A DNA stretch of 64,000 nucleotides from JALYTY01 sp964546935 (GCA_964546935.1 CAZJLJ010000012.1:1-64000), one strand, 5' to 3'; counted from the stretch's first letter, positions 25,089 to 34,538 are shown. The notes: generated by a model not told the origin, from the sequence alone. Translations and numbers: made by a program.

Positions 25089-25951
25089 TACGCGATCTCC
25101 CGGACGCGCGCGTTTGCAAGGATGATGTAGTCGCGGTCACCTAAACCGTTTTCGACGGCATGCTCTGCGTCGGGCACTACGCTATCGAGGATGGGAAGCG
25201 GAACGCGCAGCGATTGCGCGGCTTTGCGCGCGAGCTGAAGATCTTTGAGGAGCGCTTCGAGCGAGAAGCGCGGCTCGAAATCACCGGCAAGCAACTGCGG
25301 CAGCTTCTGTTGTGACGAGCGTTGGAATGCACCGGCGAGCGATCGCACCGACAGTTCGCGATCGACGCCCGCCTCCTCGCAGAGGCGTAACAACTCCGCA
25401 AGCGTCTCCGCAACAACGCCAAGTACCGAGTTATTTGCGAGCTTCAGGAAACCGCTTGCGCGCACCGAGGGCATCTCTGTGACATTTCCTAACGAGGCGA
25501 GGATGGGATGCGCGCGACGTACCGGCGATTCCGATCCCCCGGCGAGCACGTTTAAGGTGCCCTCCCGCGCGGCGTCGGGATTACCCAAAACGGGCGCAGC
25601 AACGAAGTCAATTTGGCGCTCTTGTGCCGCCCGTTCCAGCGTTTCATACATGTCCGGCGAAAGTGTGGACATCTCTATCAACATCTGCGATGGGCGCATT
25701 GTGGGGATAATTTGACTGAGCGTCACCGCACGAGCAACTAGATCTCCCCAAAGCATAACTATCACAACGTCGACCGATGTAGCGAGACCGCTTAGGGACG
25801 TGTATGGAATTGCACCGGCGTTAGCCAGCGCGGACATGGGTTGCGGCGTTCGATTCCAAACCGCGACCCGATAGCTTTGGTCAAGGAAGCGGTGCGCAAA
25901 GGCGCTTCCCATTTTCCCGAGTCCGACGATGCCGACCGTAGGTTGTGTCAT
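25088..25951 (-). CDS. NAD(P)-binding beta-hydroxyacid dehydrogenase family protein
   Basis: A 287-residue enzyme of the 3-hydroxyisobutyrate dehydrogenase / 6-phosphogluconate dehydrogenase-like family. The Rossmann motif VGIVGLGKMGSAFAHRF begins at residue 5; VAAPVLGNPDAAREGTLNVLAGG is the substrate loop, and the catalytic-lysine helix reads GFLKLANNSVLGVVAETLAE. The all-helical C-terminal domain is complete. The ATG at 25951 has GGGAG upstream. Substrate is not predictable; members act on beta-hydroxyacids or imines. Confidence 0.9.
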   Translation of the reverse strand: MTQPTVGIVGLGKMGSAFAHRFLDQSYRVAVWNRTPQPMSALANAGAIPYTSLSGLATSVDVVIVMLWGDLVARAVTLSQIIPTMRPSQMLIEMSTLSPDMYETLERAAQERQIDFVAAPVLGNPDAAREGTLNVLAGGSESPVRRAHPILASLGNVTEMPSVRASGFLKLANNSVLGVVAETLAELLRLCEEAGVDRELSVRSLAGAFQRSSQQKLPQLLAGDFEPRFSLEALLKDLQLARKAAQSLRVPLPILDSVVPDAEHAVENGLGDRDYIILANARVREIA

Positions 25952-26066
25952 TACGAGTAAAACTCCCGTTCCAGCTTCTGTGTTTGAACGAACCGGAACA
26001 TACCGCTCTATGCTCCGGGTACTCTGGAAAACTTCGGAGATTTCTCAATCGGTGCGCAGCGATGTC

Positions 26067-26522
26067 TTATTGCGCTGCTGAGCCGTTCTGCGAAGGATTG
26101 ACGTACAAGAGCAGCAGCAGGAAGCGACCCGAATCGAGCGGCGTGTCATCCTTAACGATGGCTGCCCCGGAGACTTGATCGTTTGAAGCGTTCCGAAATA
26201 TTCCGTGCATCGCTGCAAAGAACGACTGTTCGATCGCGACAACCGACTTTGTTTCGTCCGATGAGAGAACGGCGGTGATTTGCTGCGCGGCGTTTGTTTC
26301 GGAGAGTTGACGTTTGCCGAATGCCTCGACGATGGACTCTATCTTCGCTCGGTGCGAATCGCTGATGCTTAGCGACGTAGCTTGGAGCGCGTACTCGTAC
26401 TCGAAAAACGCGTGCACTTGAGGAGTACTTTCGTCGTTGACCGTCTGCGCGAAGCTTGGCGCAGCTGTAGCGGCCATGATGCTGAACAATACCGCTAAAA
26501 AGGTGTAACCGAAAAATTTCAT
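26067..26522 (-). CDS. Exported helical protein of unknown function
   Basis: A 151-residue protein with a Sec signal peptide (MKFFGYTFLAVLFSIMAATA, cleavage near SFAQ). The mature part is mostly helical with a Lys/Glu-rich segment (HRAKIESIVEAFGKRQLSET), like small periplasmic proteins of the LTXXQ kind but without that motif. A short Leu run (RFLLLLLYVNP) lies near the end. GGTCCTCGTC precedes the ATG with only a weak ribosome site. No neighbour is functionally informative. Confidence 0.6.
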   Translation of the reverse strand: MKFFGYTFLAVLFSIMAATAAPSFAQTVNDESTPQVHAFFEYEYALQATSLSISDSHRAKIESIVEAFGKRQLSETNAAQQITAVLSSDETKSVVAIEQSFFAAMHGIFRNASNDQVSGAAIVKDDTPLDSGRFLLLLLYVNPSQNGSAAQ

Positions 26523-26550
26523 GACGAGGACCTATTGGGATGGCTTTTCG

Positions 26551-26697
26551 TTATGGACGAACGAGTGCCGCTGCCCAGCCCGCCGGCGTGTGTGTGCGCG
26601 CGTGGAGAAACCCTTCGGAGTCTGGATATATCGACTGGATCTCAAAGCCGGCTCGAATGGCTTCTGCTACGGAACGAAAGATCTGGATGCCGCGCAT
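26551..26697 (-). CDS. Small 48-residue protein (short ORF)
   Basis: From an ATG at 26697, with AGAGGT 8 bases upstream, a 48-codon frame reads MRGIQIFRSVAEAIRAGFEI, continues QSIYPDSEGFLHARTHTPAG and ends WAAALVRP. The composition is protein-like (amphipathic helix then beta-turn-beta) and it has a good ribosome site, unlike the longer opposite-strand frame at 26521-26850. Short proteins with an aromatic-Arg-Ser helix and a similar strand pair occur in related environmental genomes, as far as I recall. Function unknown. Confidence 0.5.
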   Translation of the reverse strand: MRGIQIFRSVAEAIRAGFEIQSIYPDSEGFLHARTHTPAGWAAALVRP

Positions 26698-26754
26698 GGT
26701 GATTACCTCTTGATTTGTACGACACGGTTATATCGCGCGGTTCTCCGGCAGCTC

Positions 26755-26952
26755 TTAGATGATTCTCAGGTTTCCGTTCGCACTGACGACTCGAACGCTC
26801 GTCCCATTAGCGCCACTCGCGAAGCGACTGAGTTTAATGAGGCAATCTAAAGACGCCGGGTCCACGTTGCCGGCGTTGGAAACGTCGACTACAACGGGTT
26901 CGTGCTCTAGCGAACGGTCTTCAAGGCGGGGCAGTTGGGATGCACGTTGCAT
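26755..26952 (-). CDS. Short STAS-like protein, possibly truncated
   Basis: A 65-residue frame from ATG 26952. EPVVVDVSNAGNVDPASLDC, then LIKLSRFASGANGTSVRVVS matches the strand-helix-strand pattern of STAS (anti-sigma-factor antagonist) domains, with an Asp-Pro-Ala-Ser loop where the phosphorylated Ser usually lies. The domain stops at TAA after NLRII, before the last helix, and the N-terminal strand is short. It may be a degraded paralogue of the STAS gene at 35894-36205. Confidence 0.45.
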   Translation of the reverse strand: MQRASQLPRLEDRSLEHEPVVVDVSNAGNVDPASLDCLIKLSRFASGANGTSVRVVSANGNLRII

Positions 26953-27063
26953 ATCGTAAAACCCCTAAGTGGAAGTGTACGGTTGCAGCTTAGAGGCGAA
27001 GGCTGGGATAATCATGGTTTGATCCGTAGACACATCCAAGCGAACGTAGCTAGAGTCGGCGTC

Positions 27064-27312
27064 ATGAGCGATCGTTCTTACTTCCTCGCGACGCAACGGC
27101 CGATGGTCATTCGCCTTCTGGAGCCCGCACAATTCATTCAGCGCACGGTAACCGAGCGCCGTCCCTTGTCGATGAAGCTCGACGACGCTAACACGAGCGC
27201 GCAAAACGACGGCCGCAACTTTGCAATTTGCCTCGTCGTTTGCCTTACAGTTCTCGTCGCGATCAGTTACCTAATTACGTACGCATTAGAACATTTCATA
27301 AACTCGATCTAA
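27064..27312 (+). CDS. Small single-pass membrane protein
   Basis: An 82-residue frame: ~50 mostly charged residues (MSDRSYFLATQRPMVIRLLE) and then a clear membrane helix (FAICLVVCLTVLVAISYLI) near the C-terminus. The start is uncertain: the frame opens at 26935, and 27064 and 27172 are alternatives, none with a good ribosome site. It lies between the STAS-like gene and an OmpR regulator, tail to tail with the latter. Function unknown. Confidence 0.4.
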   Translation: MSDRSYFLATQRPMVIRLLEPAQFIQRTVTERRPLSMKLDDANTSAQNDGRNFAICLVVCLTVLVAISYLITYALEHFINSI

Positions 27313-27341
27313 CGCGTGAACGGCGCCTATTGATGAGGAAG

Positions 27342-28037
27342 TTAGCGTTCGAGGCGCATCGTATAACCGACGCCGCGCAGCGTTTGAATCAGCCGCGGGC
27401 CGCCCTGTACGTCGACCTTCGAACGAAGGTATGAAATATAGGTTTCTACGGTCGCGGGCGTAACGTCGCGATCGATGCCCCAAACCAAATCCAACAACTG
27501 CGAGCGCGTAAAGACTTGCTCGGGGTGTCGCGCCAAGGTTAACAACAGATCGAATTCGCGGGTCGAGAGTTCCAACGATCTGCCAGCCCGTGCAGCCTTT
27601 CGCTGACTCACGTCGATGACGATATCCGCATAAGTGACAACGTCCCGCGTCTCCATTCGCGGCCGGCGCAAACGTGCCCGGATTCGCGCGGCGAGCTCTT
27701 CCAAATCGAACGGCTTTGCAATGTAATCATCGGCGCCGCGCGTCAGCGCCGAGACCTTATCCGGGATTCCGGATCTGGCGGTGAGCATCAAAATCGGCAC
27801 GTCGGTTAGTCTGCGCAGGCTCGCAATCAGTGAGAAGCCGTCGATGCCCGGCAGCCCGATATCCAAAAGAATAGCTTCGGGCGCCCAATCTTTGATGGCA
27901 TCCGTGGCGACGCGTCCGTCTGCGACCGCCTTCACCTCAAAGCCTTGATTTGCAAGGCCGTACTCTAAAAGTTCCCTTATTTCCGGTTCGTCTTCGACCG
28001 CGAGGATTCGAGGAAACGCCGAAATCATTGCATGCAA
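27342..28037 (-). CDS. OmpR/PhoB-family response regulator
   Basis: A 231-residue two-domain regulator. The receiver has the acidic pair in VEDEPE, the phospho-acceptor Asp in ILLDIGLPG, the Thr in MLTARS and the Lys in YIAKPFDLEE. The C-terminal winged helix (residues ~130-228) reads LELSTREFDLLLTLARHPEQ, then TPATVETYISYLRSKVD and the closing LRGVGYTMR. GGAGG stands 5 bases before the ATG. It is transcribed away from the lone receiver/histidine-kinase pair; the 91-base gap between them holds both promoters, so these genes may form one signalling set. Confidence 0.93.
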   Translation of the reverse strand: MHAMISAFPRILAVEDEPEIRELLEYGLANQGFEVKAVADGRVATDAIKDWAPEAILLDIGLPGIDGFSLIASLRRLTDVPILMLTARSGIPDKVSALTRGADDYIAKPFDLEELAARIRARLRRPRMETRDVVTYADIVIDVSQRKAARAGRSLELSTREFDLLLTLARHPEQVFTRSQLLDLVWGIDRDVTPATVETYISYLRSKVDVQGGPRLIQTLRGVGYTMRLER

Positions 28038-28128
28038 GCCTCCGCCTTACCCTAGCATACGGCATTTTCTAAAACGATTCTGGGAAGCCGCGCGATGCGT
28101 TCCCAGTCTCGGGAAATATACTTAGCGT

Positions 28129-28491
28129 ATGGCTTCGTGCGTAAAAGTTCTTGTTGTGGATGATGAAGCCGATGTCGGAGACTTGCTGACCTACGGTTTG
28201 GGTGCGGCCGGCTTTGACGTCGCCGTCGCCCCGTCTGGATCGTCCGCTCTCTCGACAACCGAGAGCTGGGCCCCTGACCTCATCCTCTTGGATGTTATGC
28301 TCCCGGATGTCGACGGGTTTACGCTGCTCCCGAAGCTTCGTGCGCTCACTAACTCGCCCATCCTATTCTTAACCGCGCGCTCAAGGGGAGCGGATCGTCA
28401 ACGCGGCCTCGCTTTGGGCGCTACAGACTACGTAACGAAGCCCTTCGATATGGACGATCTCATAACGCGGCTGCGCTCGGCGAACGCCTAA
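28129..28491 (+). CDS. Stand-alone receiver-domain response regulator
   Basis: A 120-residue protein that is only a receiver: VVDDEADVG, phospho-acceptor Asp in LILLDVMLPD, Thr in LFLTARS and Lys in YVTKPFDMDD, ending soon after the last helix. It resembles the receiver of OmpR-type regulators, including the family's DDLITRLR end, but has no DNA-binding domain. The histidine kinase starts 2 bases after its stop, so they are co-translated. It may act through protein contacts or as a phosphate sink for the neighbouring regulator; this is inference. Confidence 0.88.
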   Translation: MASCVKVLVVDDEADVGDLLTYGLGAAGFDVAVAPSGSSALSTTESWAPDLILLDVMLPDVDGFTLLPKLRALTNSPILFLTARSRGADRQRGLALGATDYVTKPFDMDDLITRLRSANA

Positions 28492-28493
28492 AA

Positions 28494-29879
28494 ATGCTGC
28501 GTAGTGGCCTCACTCGCCACCTAAGCCAAACCTACGTCGTGATGATGGCGATCGTGCTCTTTAGCGCGGCTTTCGGCATTGGGGCGTTCGCTTTTATCGG
28601 GCAACTCGGGCGTTTGGAAGAGCAGACGCGCGATGTCGCGAGTTTGTTTGCGGCGCGAGCCGATCACGTGGGTGAGATCCGGAACAAAGCTCAGATCAGT
28701 AGCATCGTTGCGGGAACCTATCACCCCGGCTGGGAGCTGAACGTTGTGAGTTCGCGCGTACGGTATGCCGTCCGTTGGTCTCCCAATCCGGTAGTGGACG
28801 ACCTTCCGCGCTATCCCGATACGCCCCAAGCTCTATTGCTTGGGACCCACTTACCGGCCAGGATTGTTGTAAACGGCGTCCAGTTCACCCTATTCCCTGT
28901 CGGCAGCGTGGAGCGAATAGCAGGGCGCACTTTCGGTCTCACGGGGGCTGCGGCGCTTGTCGCGCTGTTCTTTTTATTCTTCCTTGCGGAGCGTATGGCG
29001 TACGAGACGGTGCGTCCGCTTCTCGTCGTCCGCCAGGCGCTTCAGACAATGGCCGAAGGTGAACCGGCTCCGCATCATTTGCCCGAGTCAGGCAGTGAAG
29101 AGTTTCGCGATCTGATTGCCACCTACAATCGCGCGATCGACGCTGCTTCCAAAGCACAACGCGAGCGTGACGCCGCGGAGCATCGCACGCATCAATTCAT
29201 CGCCGATGCGGGACATCAATTGCGTACGCCGCTCACCGTGCTCTCGGGTTTCATCGGAATCTTACGAAAAGGCCAATTGCGTCATCCCGACGACGGACCG
29301 AAAATCTTGCAGAAGATGGACCAGCAGATCGCAATCATAAGGAAGCTTGTCGAGCGTTTGATGCTGCTCGAAAACTGGCATTCCGCCGAGGAGCCGATTT
29401 GCGAAGTCACCGACGTTGGGAAGTTCGTCGCTTCCGTAGTCGAGCCAATCGTGTCTTCGAATCCCGACGTTCAATTTGAAATCAGCAGCGTGCCCGACGC
29501 AACCGCGTGGATCGATGCCGGCGAATTGACGCACGCCGTTGTAAACATAGTTGCCAATGCGATCAAATACGCGCCGGACGGCTTGATCGCCGTAAGCGTC
29601 GCCGCCGACGATAACCACATCTATATTACGATCGCTGACGAAGGACCCGGAATTCCGCCCGAGTCGCTGCCCCATGTCTTCGATCGCTTTTACCGTGGGA
29701 GCCGGCGCGATGTGCCCGGTTCGGGCCTTGGACTCGCAATCGCAAAGGTTGTGATCGAACGGGCGCAGGGAACGGTAGCGGTCGACAGCGAGCCGGGCAA
29801 CGGCGCTCGGTTCACCATTACGCTGCCGCGCTACAGTGCGCGCACAGCACAGGCGATCGAGGCCAGCGCTGTCATTTGA
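28494..29879 (+). CDS. Membrane sensor histidine kinase
   Basis: A 461-residue kinase. Helix 1 (residues ~13-37), a periplasmic sensor loop of ~115 residues, helix 2 (~150-170), a HAMP-like linker, then HisKA with the phosphorylated His in FIADAGHQLRTPLTVLSGF (around 239) and a complete HATPase: N box HAVVNIVANAIKYAP, G1 IADEGPGIPPES, F box VFDRFYRG, G2 GSGLGLAIAKVV. The ATG follows the receiver stop. The last 8 bases overlap the convergent multicopper-oxidase gene. Signal unknown; the flanking efflux/copper genes suggest envelope or metal stress. Confidence 0.93.
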   Translation: MLRSGLTRHLSQTYVVMMAIVLFSAAFGIGAFAFIGQLGRLEEQTRDVASLFAARADHVGEIRNKAQISSIVAGTYHPGWELNVVSSRVRYAVRWSPNPVVDDLPRYPDTPQALLLGTHLPARIVVNGVQFTLFPVGSVERIAGRTFGLTGAAALVALFFLFFLAERMAYETVRPLLVVRQALQTMAEGEPAPHHLPESGSEEFRDLIATYNRAIDAASKAQRERDAAEHRTHQFIADAGHQLRTPLTVLSGFIGILRKGQLRHPDDGPKILQKMDQQIAIIRKLVERLMLLENWHSAEEPICEVTDVGKFVASVVEPIVSSNPDVQFEISSVPDATAWIDAGELTHAVVNIVANAIKYAPDGLIAVSVAADDNHIYITIADEGPGIPPESLPHVFDRFYRGSRRDVPGSGLGLAIAKVVIERAQGTVAVDSEPGNGARFTITLPRYSARTAQAIEASAVI

Positions 29880-31344
29880 ATTCCACCTTCGCCATCATCC
29901 CCTTGTCTTCGTGAGTAAGGATATGGCAGTGGAACACGGCCATGCCGCGGATAACGGGATTGGTGAAATCCATGACGGTATCGATCGTGCCGTTCGGCGG
30001 AACGTTCATCGTGTCAAGCCAAACGGGACGATCGATGGCGTGACCGTTTAGTGCGTACGTTAGGAAGTGCACCTGATGGATGTGGAACGGGTGCATTTCC
30101 TTGGTGTGATTCACGACTCGCCAGTGTTGATAGCTGCCGACGTGGACAGTCACCATCGGTTTATCATCCATCTTGAAGAGGTGGCCGTTTATATAGAACC
30201 GGTGGTGTCCTTCGGTAAAAGTCGCCGTGAATTGCGGCGCGTTTCGTTCGACGCTCGAAACATTGACCGGATTGTGGACCGCGGGTTGCGCGGAAACCGG
30301 AACCTGTTCCATGGGAGCTTTGGAAAGAGTGGGAACGATGTCGGCAAGCACGCCGGCTGCGTTTACGTCGCCCGCGGGTCCTGTATTAACGCATCGGGTT
30401 CGCAGGGTAGCGTGCGTGTTTGCAGGTGGCCCGGTAACGATTGCTTCCACGCGGCCGGCCGGCGGCAAAAAAACATGCTGCATCTTTACATTCGCACGGT
30501 CTGGATTGCGATACCCGAGTGGCTCTCCGTCGAGCCCGACGACGTCAAAGGAACTGCCGTCCAGCTGTAGATCCAAGTAACCATCCGGCTGTGCATTTAC
30601 GATGCGCCAAAACTGCCGCTCGCCGGGCGCAATTGCTATGCTGGGACGAACCGCGTTGTTTAACGTGGGAAAACCTTCCACTTGTTCGCCCGAAGTGCCG
30701 CAGTCTTTAGCCGGAACATCGGTGAGTTCGCGCAAGTGCTCCGCTTGCGACATCGGCGGATCGAGCGTACGCACTACCATCACCCGTTCCCGCAGCCCGC
30801 GAACTTGCGGCGCGTAGCGGTCGATTCCCTCGACGATAACCGCCGTAGACATGCCGTCGAGATCCTGCTCCGCGCTCTCTCCGTGCGGATGTGTATGGAT
30901 CCAATAAATACCGGGAACCTGAGCCTTCGGCACATGGACGTCGTAGTGCAGCGTCTGTCCCGGCTCGGCCATCATACCTAAAACGTCGTCCTGCGGCGCG
31001 TTCGGTGACACTTCCATGCCGTGAAAATGAAGATTGGTCATGTTCATGCACGGCCCGAGCGCGCATTGTTCCGTGCTATGCGCCGCGAGAGCGTTCACAT
31101 ATGCGATTTTCATTTGGTCGCCGGGCCAAACGCGGATCGTTGGAAGCGCGCGCGAGCCGTTGTATTGCATGCTTGCGCGTCCGTCGGCCGTCACCGCCGA
31201 GAGGGTTAGCGACGCGACGCCGTTTACCGATTTCACTTGAGGCGGATCGGAGACTTCGGGAACAAATTGCGCGTCCGCAAATTGCATTGCGACCGCGGCA
31301 GCAGAGGCTACCGCAGCTGCCAAAATAACATCTTGAACGATCAT
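29872..31344 (-). CDS. Exported multicopper oxidase
   Basis: A 490-residue cupredoxin-repeat enzyme with an N-terminal signal helix (VILAAAVASAAAVAMQ). All four copper motifs are seen: NLHFHG (~104-109), YWIHTHPHGE (~147-156), MHPFHIHQVHF and FHCHILTHEDKGMM near the C-terminus, which contains the type-1 Cys and a Met axial ligand. Such enzymes oxidise Cu(I), phenols or metals with reduction of O2 to water. The ATGA overlap with the RND pump upstream puts it in one operon with an efflux system, suggesting a role in handling the pumped compound or metal. No Met-rich CueO loop is visible. Confidence 0.92.
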   Translation of the reverse strand: MIVQDVILAAAVASAAAVAMQFADAQFVPEVSDPPQVKSVNGVASLTLSAVTADGRASMQYNGSRALPTIRVWPGDQMKIAYVNALAAHSTEQCALGPCMNMTNLHFHGMEVSPNAPQDDVLGMMAEPGQTLHYDVHVPKAQVPGIYWIHTHPHGESAEQDLDGMSTAVIVEGIDRYAPQVRGLRERVMVVRTLDPPMSQAEHLRELTDVPAKDCGTSGEQVEGFPTLNNAVRPSIAIAPGERQFWRIVNAQPDGYLDLQLDGSSFDVVGLDGEPLGYRNPDRANVKMQHVFLPPAGRVEAIVTGPPANTHATLRTRCVNTGPAGDVNAAGVLADIVPTLSKAPMEQVPVSAQPAVHNPVNVSSVERNAPQFTATFTEGHHRFYINGHLFKMDDKPMVTVHVGSYQHWRVVNHTKEMHPFHIHQVHFLTYALNGHAIDRPVWLDTMNVPPNGTIDTVMDFTNPVIRGMAVFHCHILTHEDKGMMAKVEFK

Positions 31345-34300
31345 GATTGACCTATCACCGGAGAGACATTTGCGAGTGCAACTTTGGTCTTGCCGTTGGT
31401 GCCGGTGCCTTCAGGCTGCGGCATGCGCTTCGGCGCAAGCCATATGTACATTACCGGAACCAAAACAAGTGTGAGAACGAGCGAGCTCAAAGCACCGCCG
31501 CAGACCACGACACCCAAACTGCTGCGAACGCTGGATCCGGGCTCGAGCGCGAGGGCTAGCGGAATATTTGCCGCTACGATCGACAAACTCGTCATGACGA
31601 TTGGGCGGAATCTGGTACGCGCGCTCTCGCGGATCGCTGCGATCTTGTTCATGCCTTGCCTGCGCATGGTGTTGGCGTAGTCCACCAACAGAATGCCATT
31701 TTTCGTGGCTATGCCGACGAGCAAAATCGTTCCGATCATCGAGAAGAGGTTCAGGGTCTGATGGGTGGCTAGCAACGCGCCAAGCGCGCCGACTGCGGCC
31801 ACCGGGACGGAGAAGAGGATGATGAACGGCGAGCTGTAGCTGTTATACAGCGCGACCATCAATAGAAAGACCAGTACGACGGATAGGATCAGCGAGGCGC
31901 CAAGACCCGTTAGAACCTGGTTCATGTAGTCTTGCTGTCCGAACGGAGCCGGGTGCACCGTAATGTTACTGGGCAGGTGCAGCGATGGAAGTTGCTTCGT
32001 AAAGGCGTTCTGCACGTTTGAAAGCTGGTATCCATTCGCCACGTTCGCGTTCACGTGAACGACGTCGTTGCGATCGACTCGGATGATTAACGGAGAAGAC
32101 GGTTCAACGCTGACGTGCGTGAAGTCACCTAAGTGCACGATGTTGCCATTGTCGGCGCGCACCGGAACTTCTTGGAGTTGTGCTACGGTATTTTGGTCCG
32201 AGACCGGATAGATCAGCTGAACCTGCTCCAACCCGAGCGGAGTCTCGAACTGCGTTGCAATGGCACCGCCGAACGAAGCTTCCGCCGCGGTGGCAGCCGT
32301 ATTGATGTTCACGTTGAGCGTGCGCATTTTTGCGCGATCGAACTGCAGTGCAATCTGTGGCGCAAGTGACGATGCGGTACTGTTTACGTTCGCAGTTCCG
32401 GGTATTTTGGCCATCAACTGTTCGACGCGCTGCGCATAAGGCGTGGGGTCCCCACCCGTGACGTCCGAAACGATTTCGTCGATCGGTTGTTGATTGCTAC
32501 CGTTCGAAGAGATAACCGGAACAACGGTTACTTGAGCACGCGGTACGATCGGCGCTGCAATTTTGTTGTATTGGCTTACCCACCAATCGGTGGAGTTGTG
32601 ACGATTCTGCTTGAGCCAAATGTGAATCTGAGCGACGTTCGTTTGAAGCACGCTTCCGCCGAACGGCGCGTTGTAGAAGCCCGCAACGGACGTTTCATTT
32701 GCAAGGTCCGGATTCTGGTCCACGGTGCGCTCCAGAGCGAAGACGCCTTGACGCACTTTGTCGATCGGCCAACCCGGCGGATAGATCGCCTGAATGAAGA
32801 TTTCTCCCCGATCCTGGGGCGGAATGAACGTCTCGCCGACTAGACCAAGTGGAACGAGCGCAATCGCGGCGATGAACGATACGAGAGAAATCGCGACTAC
32901 AACGAACGGTCGGCGCAGTGCCCATCGCAGGACATGCTCCGAGTACCAGTTGCGCGCCCAACCGAAGAGGCGATCGAAGGCCTCGATGATCCGCCACGGT
33001 TTCCAGTGCGAATATAGCGCCCAGCGTCCCGCAAGCGTCGGGGTTATGGTAAACGAGACAAACAGTGATGCGAGGGTCGAAATCGCTACCACAAGACCGA
33101 ATTCTTGCAGCTGCTGGCCCACTTGACTTTGCAGAAACGCTATCGGCAAGAAGACCACGACGTCCACGAGCGTAATGACGATTGCCGCCATGCCGATTTC
33201 GGACCGGCCGCGTAACGCCGCATTGTAGGGTGTTTCCCCCATTTCGAAGTGCCGGTCGATATTTTCCAACGTGACGGTAGAATCGTCGACGAGAATGCCG
33301 ATCGCTAGCGTCATTCCGAGCAGCGACACGGTGTCCAACGTCATGTGCAGCAGGTTCATTGCCGTGATCGCGACCAGCAGCGATGTAGGAATGGCAACGA
33401 GCACGACAAGCGCGTGACGCCATTTCGCGAGGAAAAATAGCATCACCACACCGGTTAGCAAAATGCCTTCGAGCAGCGTGCGCTCCACGCCGTCGACTTG
33501 CTGTTTCGTAAAGACGGCCTGAACGTTCAGGACGTGAAATTGTACATCCGGAAACTGCCGCTGTAATTTGGGCAATGCCGCGATGACGGCTTCCGAGCTC
33601 GTCACTTCGCTGGCGGTGTCGGTTTTTTGAACCTGAATGAAGACGCCGGGACTGCCGTTCACCTGGGCGTAGGCCTGGCGAGGTTCGTATCCGTCCGCAA
33701 CCGCGGCCACGTCACGAACTCGCAGTGTGGTGTTCCCAGTCGTCCACGGATCGGTAGCGCCCGCGGTGGCGGGAATTACACTGGTTGCCGTACTGGTCGC
33801 CGCGATCGGCAGATCGAGAACCGAGTTGGGGTCTTGAATGTCACCACGAATATCTACCGACGTCTGTCGATTCGGTTCATAAACGTATCCGCCCGGTGCG
33901 CGAAGGTTGCCGTTCGCGATCGTGTTAAAGAGGTCGGTTAACGTCAGGTTCGCAGCCGCGAGCTTATATGGATTTGCGTTGACCTCGTATGCGGGCGTAA
34001 CGGTGCCGCCCGCCGTGACGAGCGATACACCGGGAATCTGCTGGATCGCGGGTGCGATGCTGTTCACTACGATCATCGAAAGCTTCCCGATATCCATTTT
34101 CGTCGAGCTAGCTTCCAACGTCACGACGACCGATTCGCTCGGGTCGTTGATGTTGATCGTCGGCGGCTGTACTTGGGTAGGCAATTGATGTTGTGCCAGC
34201 TGAACCGCTTTTTGCACGTTCACCATATCGGTTGAGACGCTCGACGTCAGCGTGAAGATCGCGCTGATGCGAGCGGTGCCTGCTTGAACCACTGAAGTGA

Positions 34301-34538
34301 TGCGGCTCAAGTCGGGCGTGCCGGCGAGCTGATTTTCGATTGGCTCAACGATGTCCGTGCGCATAACGGTCGTCGGTGCGCCCGAGAAACTGACATTGAC
34401 GGTGATGGTCGGTTGTACGACGTTTGGATATTGCTGGACCGGCAGCGCGCGCAGGGAGATGAACCCGGCAATCGCGACGAGCGCAAGGACGACGAAAACC
34501 AGCGTCGGCCGCTGTAGGAAGAGCTTGGTGAGTTCCAT
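31341..34538 (-). CDS. RND-family efflux pump, HAE1-type
   Basis: A 1065-residue inner-membrane transporter with the AcrB plan: helix 1 (LVFVVLALVAIAGFISL), two large periplasmic loops and two sets of helices. The proton-relay residues are present: paired Asp in GILVDDSTVTLENID (around residue 410) and Lys in GIATKNGILLVDYAN in the second half. The N-terminal FLQRPTLVFVV and LPVQQYPNV are HAE1 signatures; it is drug/organic type rather than CusA type, because the Met relay of copper pumps is not obvious. It sits between its adaptor (1-base overlap) and the multicopper oxidase. No TolC-like gene lies nearby. Confidence 0.94.
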   Translation of the reverse strand: MELTKLFLQRPTLVFVVLALVAIAGFISLRALPVQQYPNVVQPTITVNVSFSGAPTTVMRTDIVEPIENQLAGTPDLSRITSVVQAGTARISAIFTLTSSVSTDMVNVQKAVQLAQHQLPTQVQPPTININDPSESVVVTLEASSTKMDIGKLSMIVVNSIAPAIQQIPGVSLVTAGGTVTPAYEVNANPYKLAAANLTLTDLFNTIANGNLRAPGGYVYEPNRQTSVDIRGDIQDPNSVLDLPIAATSTATSVIPATAGATDPWTTGNTTLRVRDVAAVADGYEPRQAYAQVNGSPGVFIQVQKTDTASEVTSSEAVIAALPKLQRQFPDVQFHVLNVQAVFTKQQVDGVERTLLEGILLTGVVMLFFLAKWRHALVVLVAIPTSLLVAITAMNLLHMTLDTVSLLGMTLAIGILVDDSTVTLENIDRHFEMGETPYNAALRGRSEIGMAAIVITLVDVVVFLPIAFLQSQVGQQLQEFGLVVAISTLASLFVSFTITPTLAGRWALYSHWKPWRIIEAFDRLFGWARNWYSEHVLRWALRRPFVVVAISLVSFIAAIALVPLGLVGETFIPPQDRGEIFIQAIYPPGWPIDKVRQGVFALERTVDQNPDLANETSVAGFYNAPFGGSVLQTNVAQIHIWLKQNRHNSTDWWVSQYNKIAAPIVPRAQVTVVPVISSNGSNQQPIDEIVSDVTGGDPTPYAQRVEQLMAKIPGTANVNSTASSLAPQIALQFDRAKMRTLNVNINTAATAAEASFGGAIATQFETPLGLEQVQLIYPVSDQNTVAQLQEVPVRADNGNIVHLGDFTHVSVEPSSPLIIRVDRNDVVHVNANVANGYQLSNVQNAFTKQLPSLHLPSNITVHPAPFGQQDYMNQVLTGLGASLILSVVLVFLLMVALYNSYSSPFIILFSVPVAAVGALGALLATHQTLNLFSMIGTILLVGIATKNGILLVDYANTMRRQGMNKIAAIRESARTRFRPIVMTSLSIVAANIPLALALEPGSSVRSSLGVVVCGGALSSLVLTLVLVPVMYIWLAPKRMPQPEGTGTNGKTKVALANVSPVIGQS

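Noticed and set aside
26521..26850. A 109-codon plus-strand frame with many Cys and Arg
   Set aside because: No ribosome site, no family resemblance, and the opposite strand carries a better 48-codon gene with a good ribosome site and a STAS-like gene.
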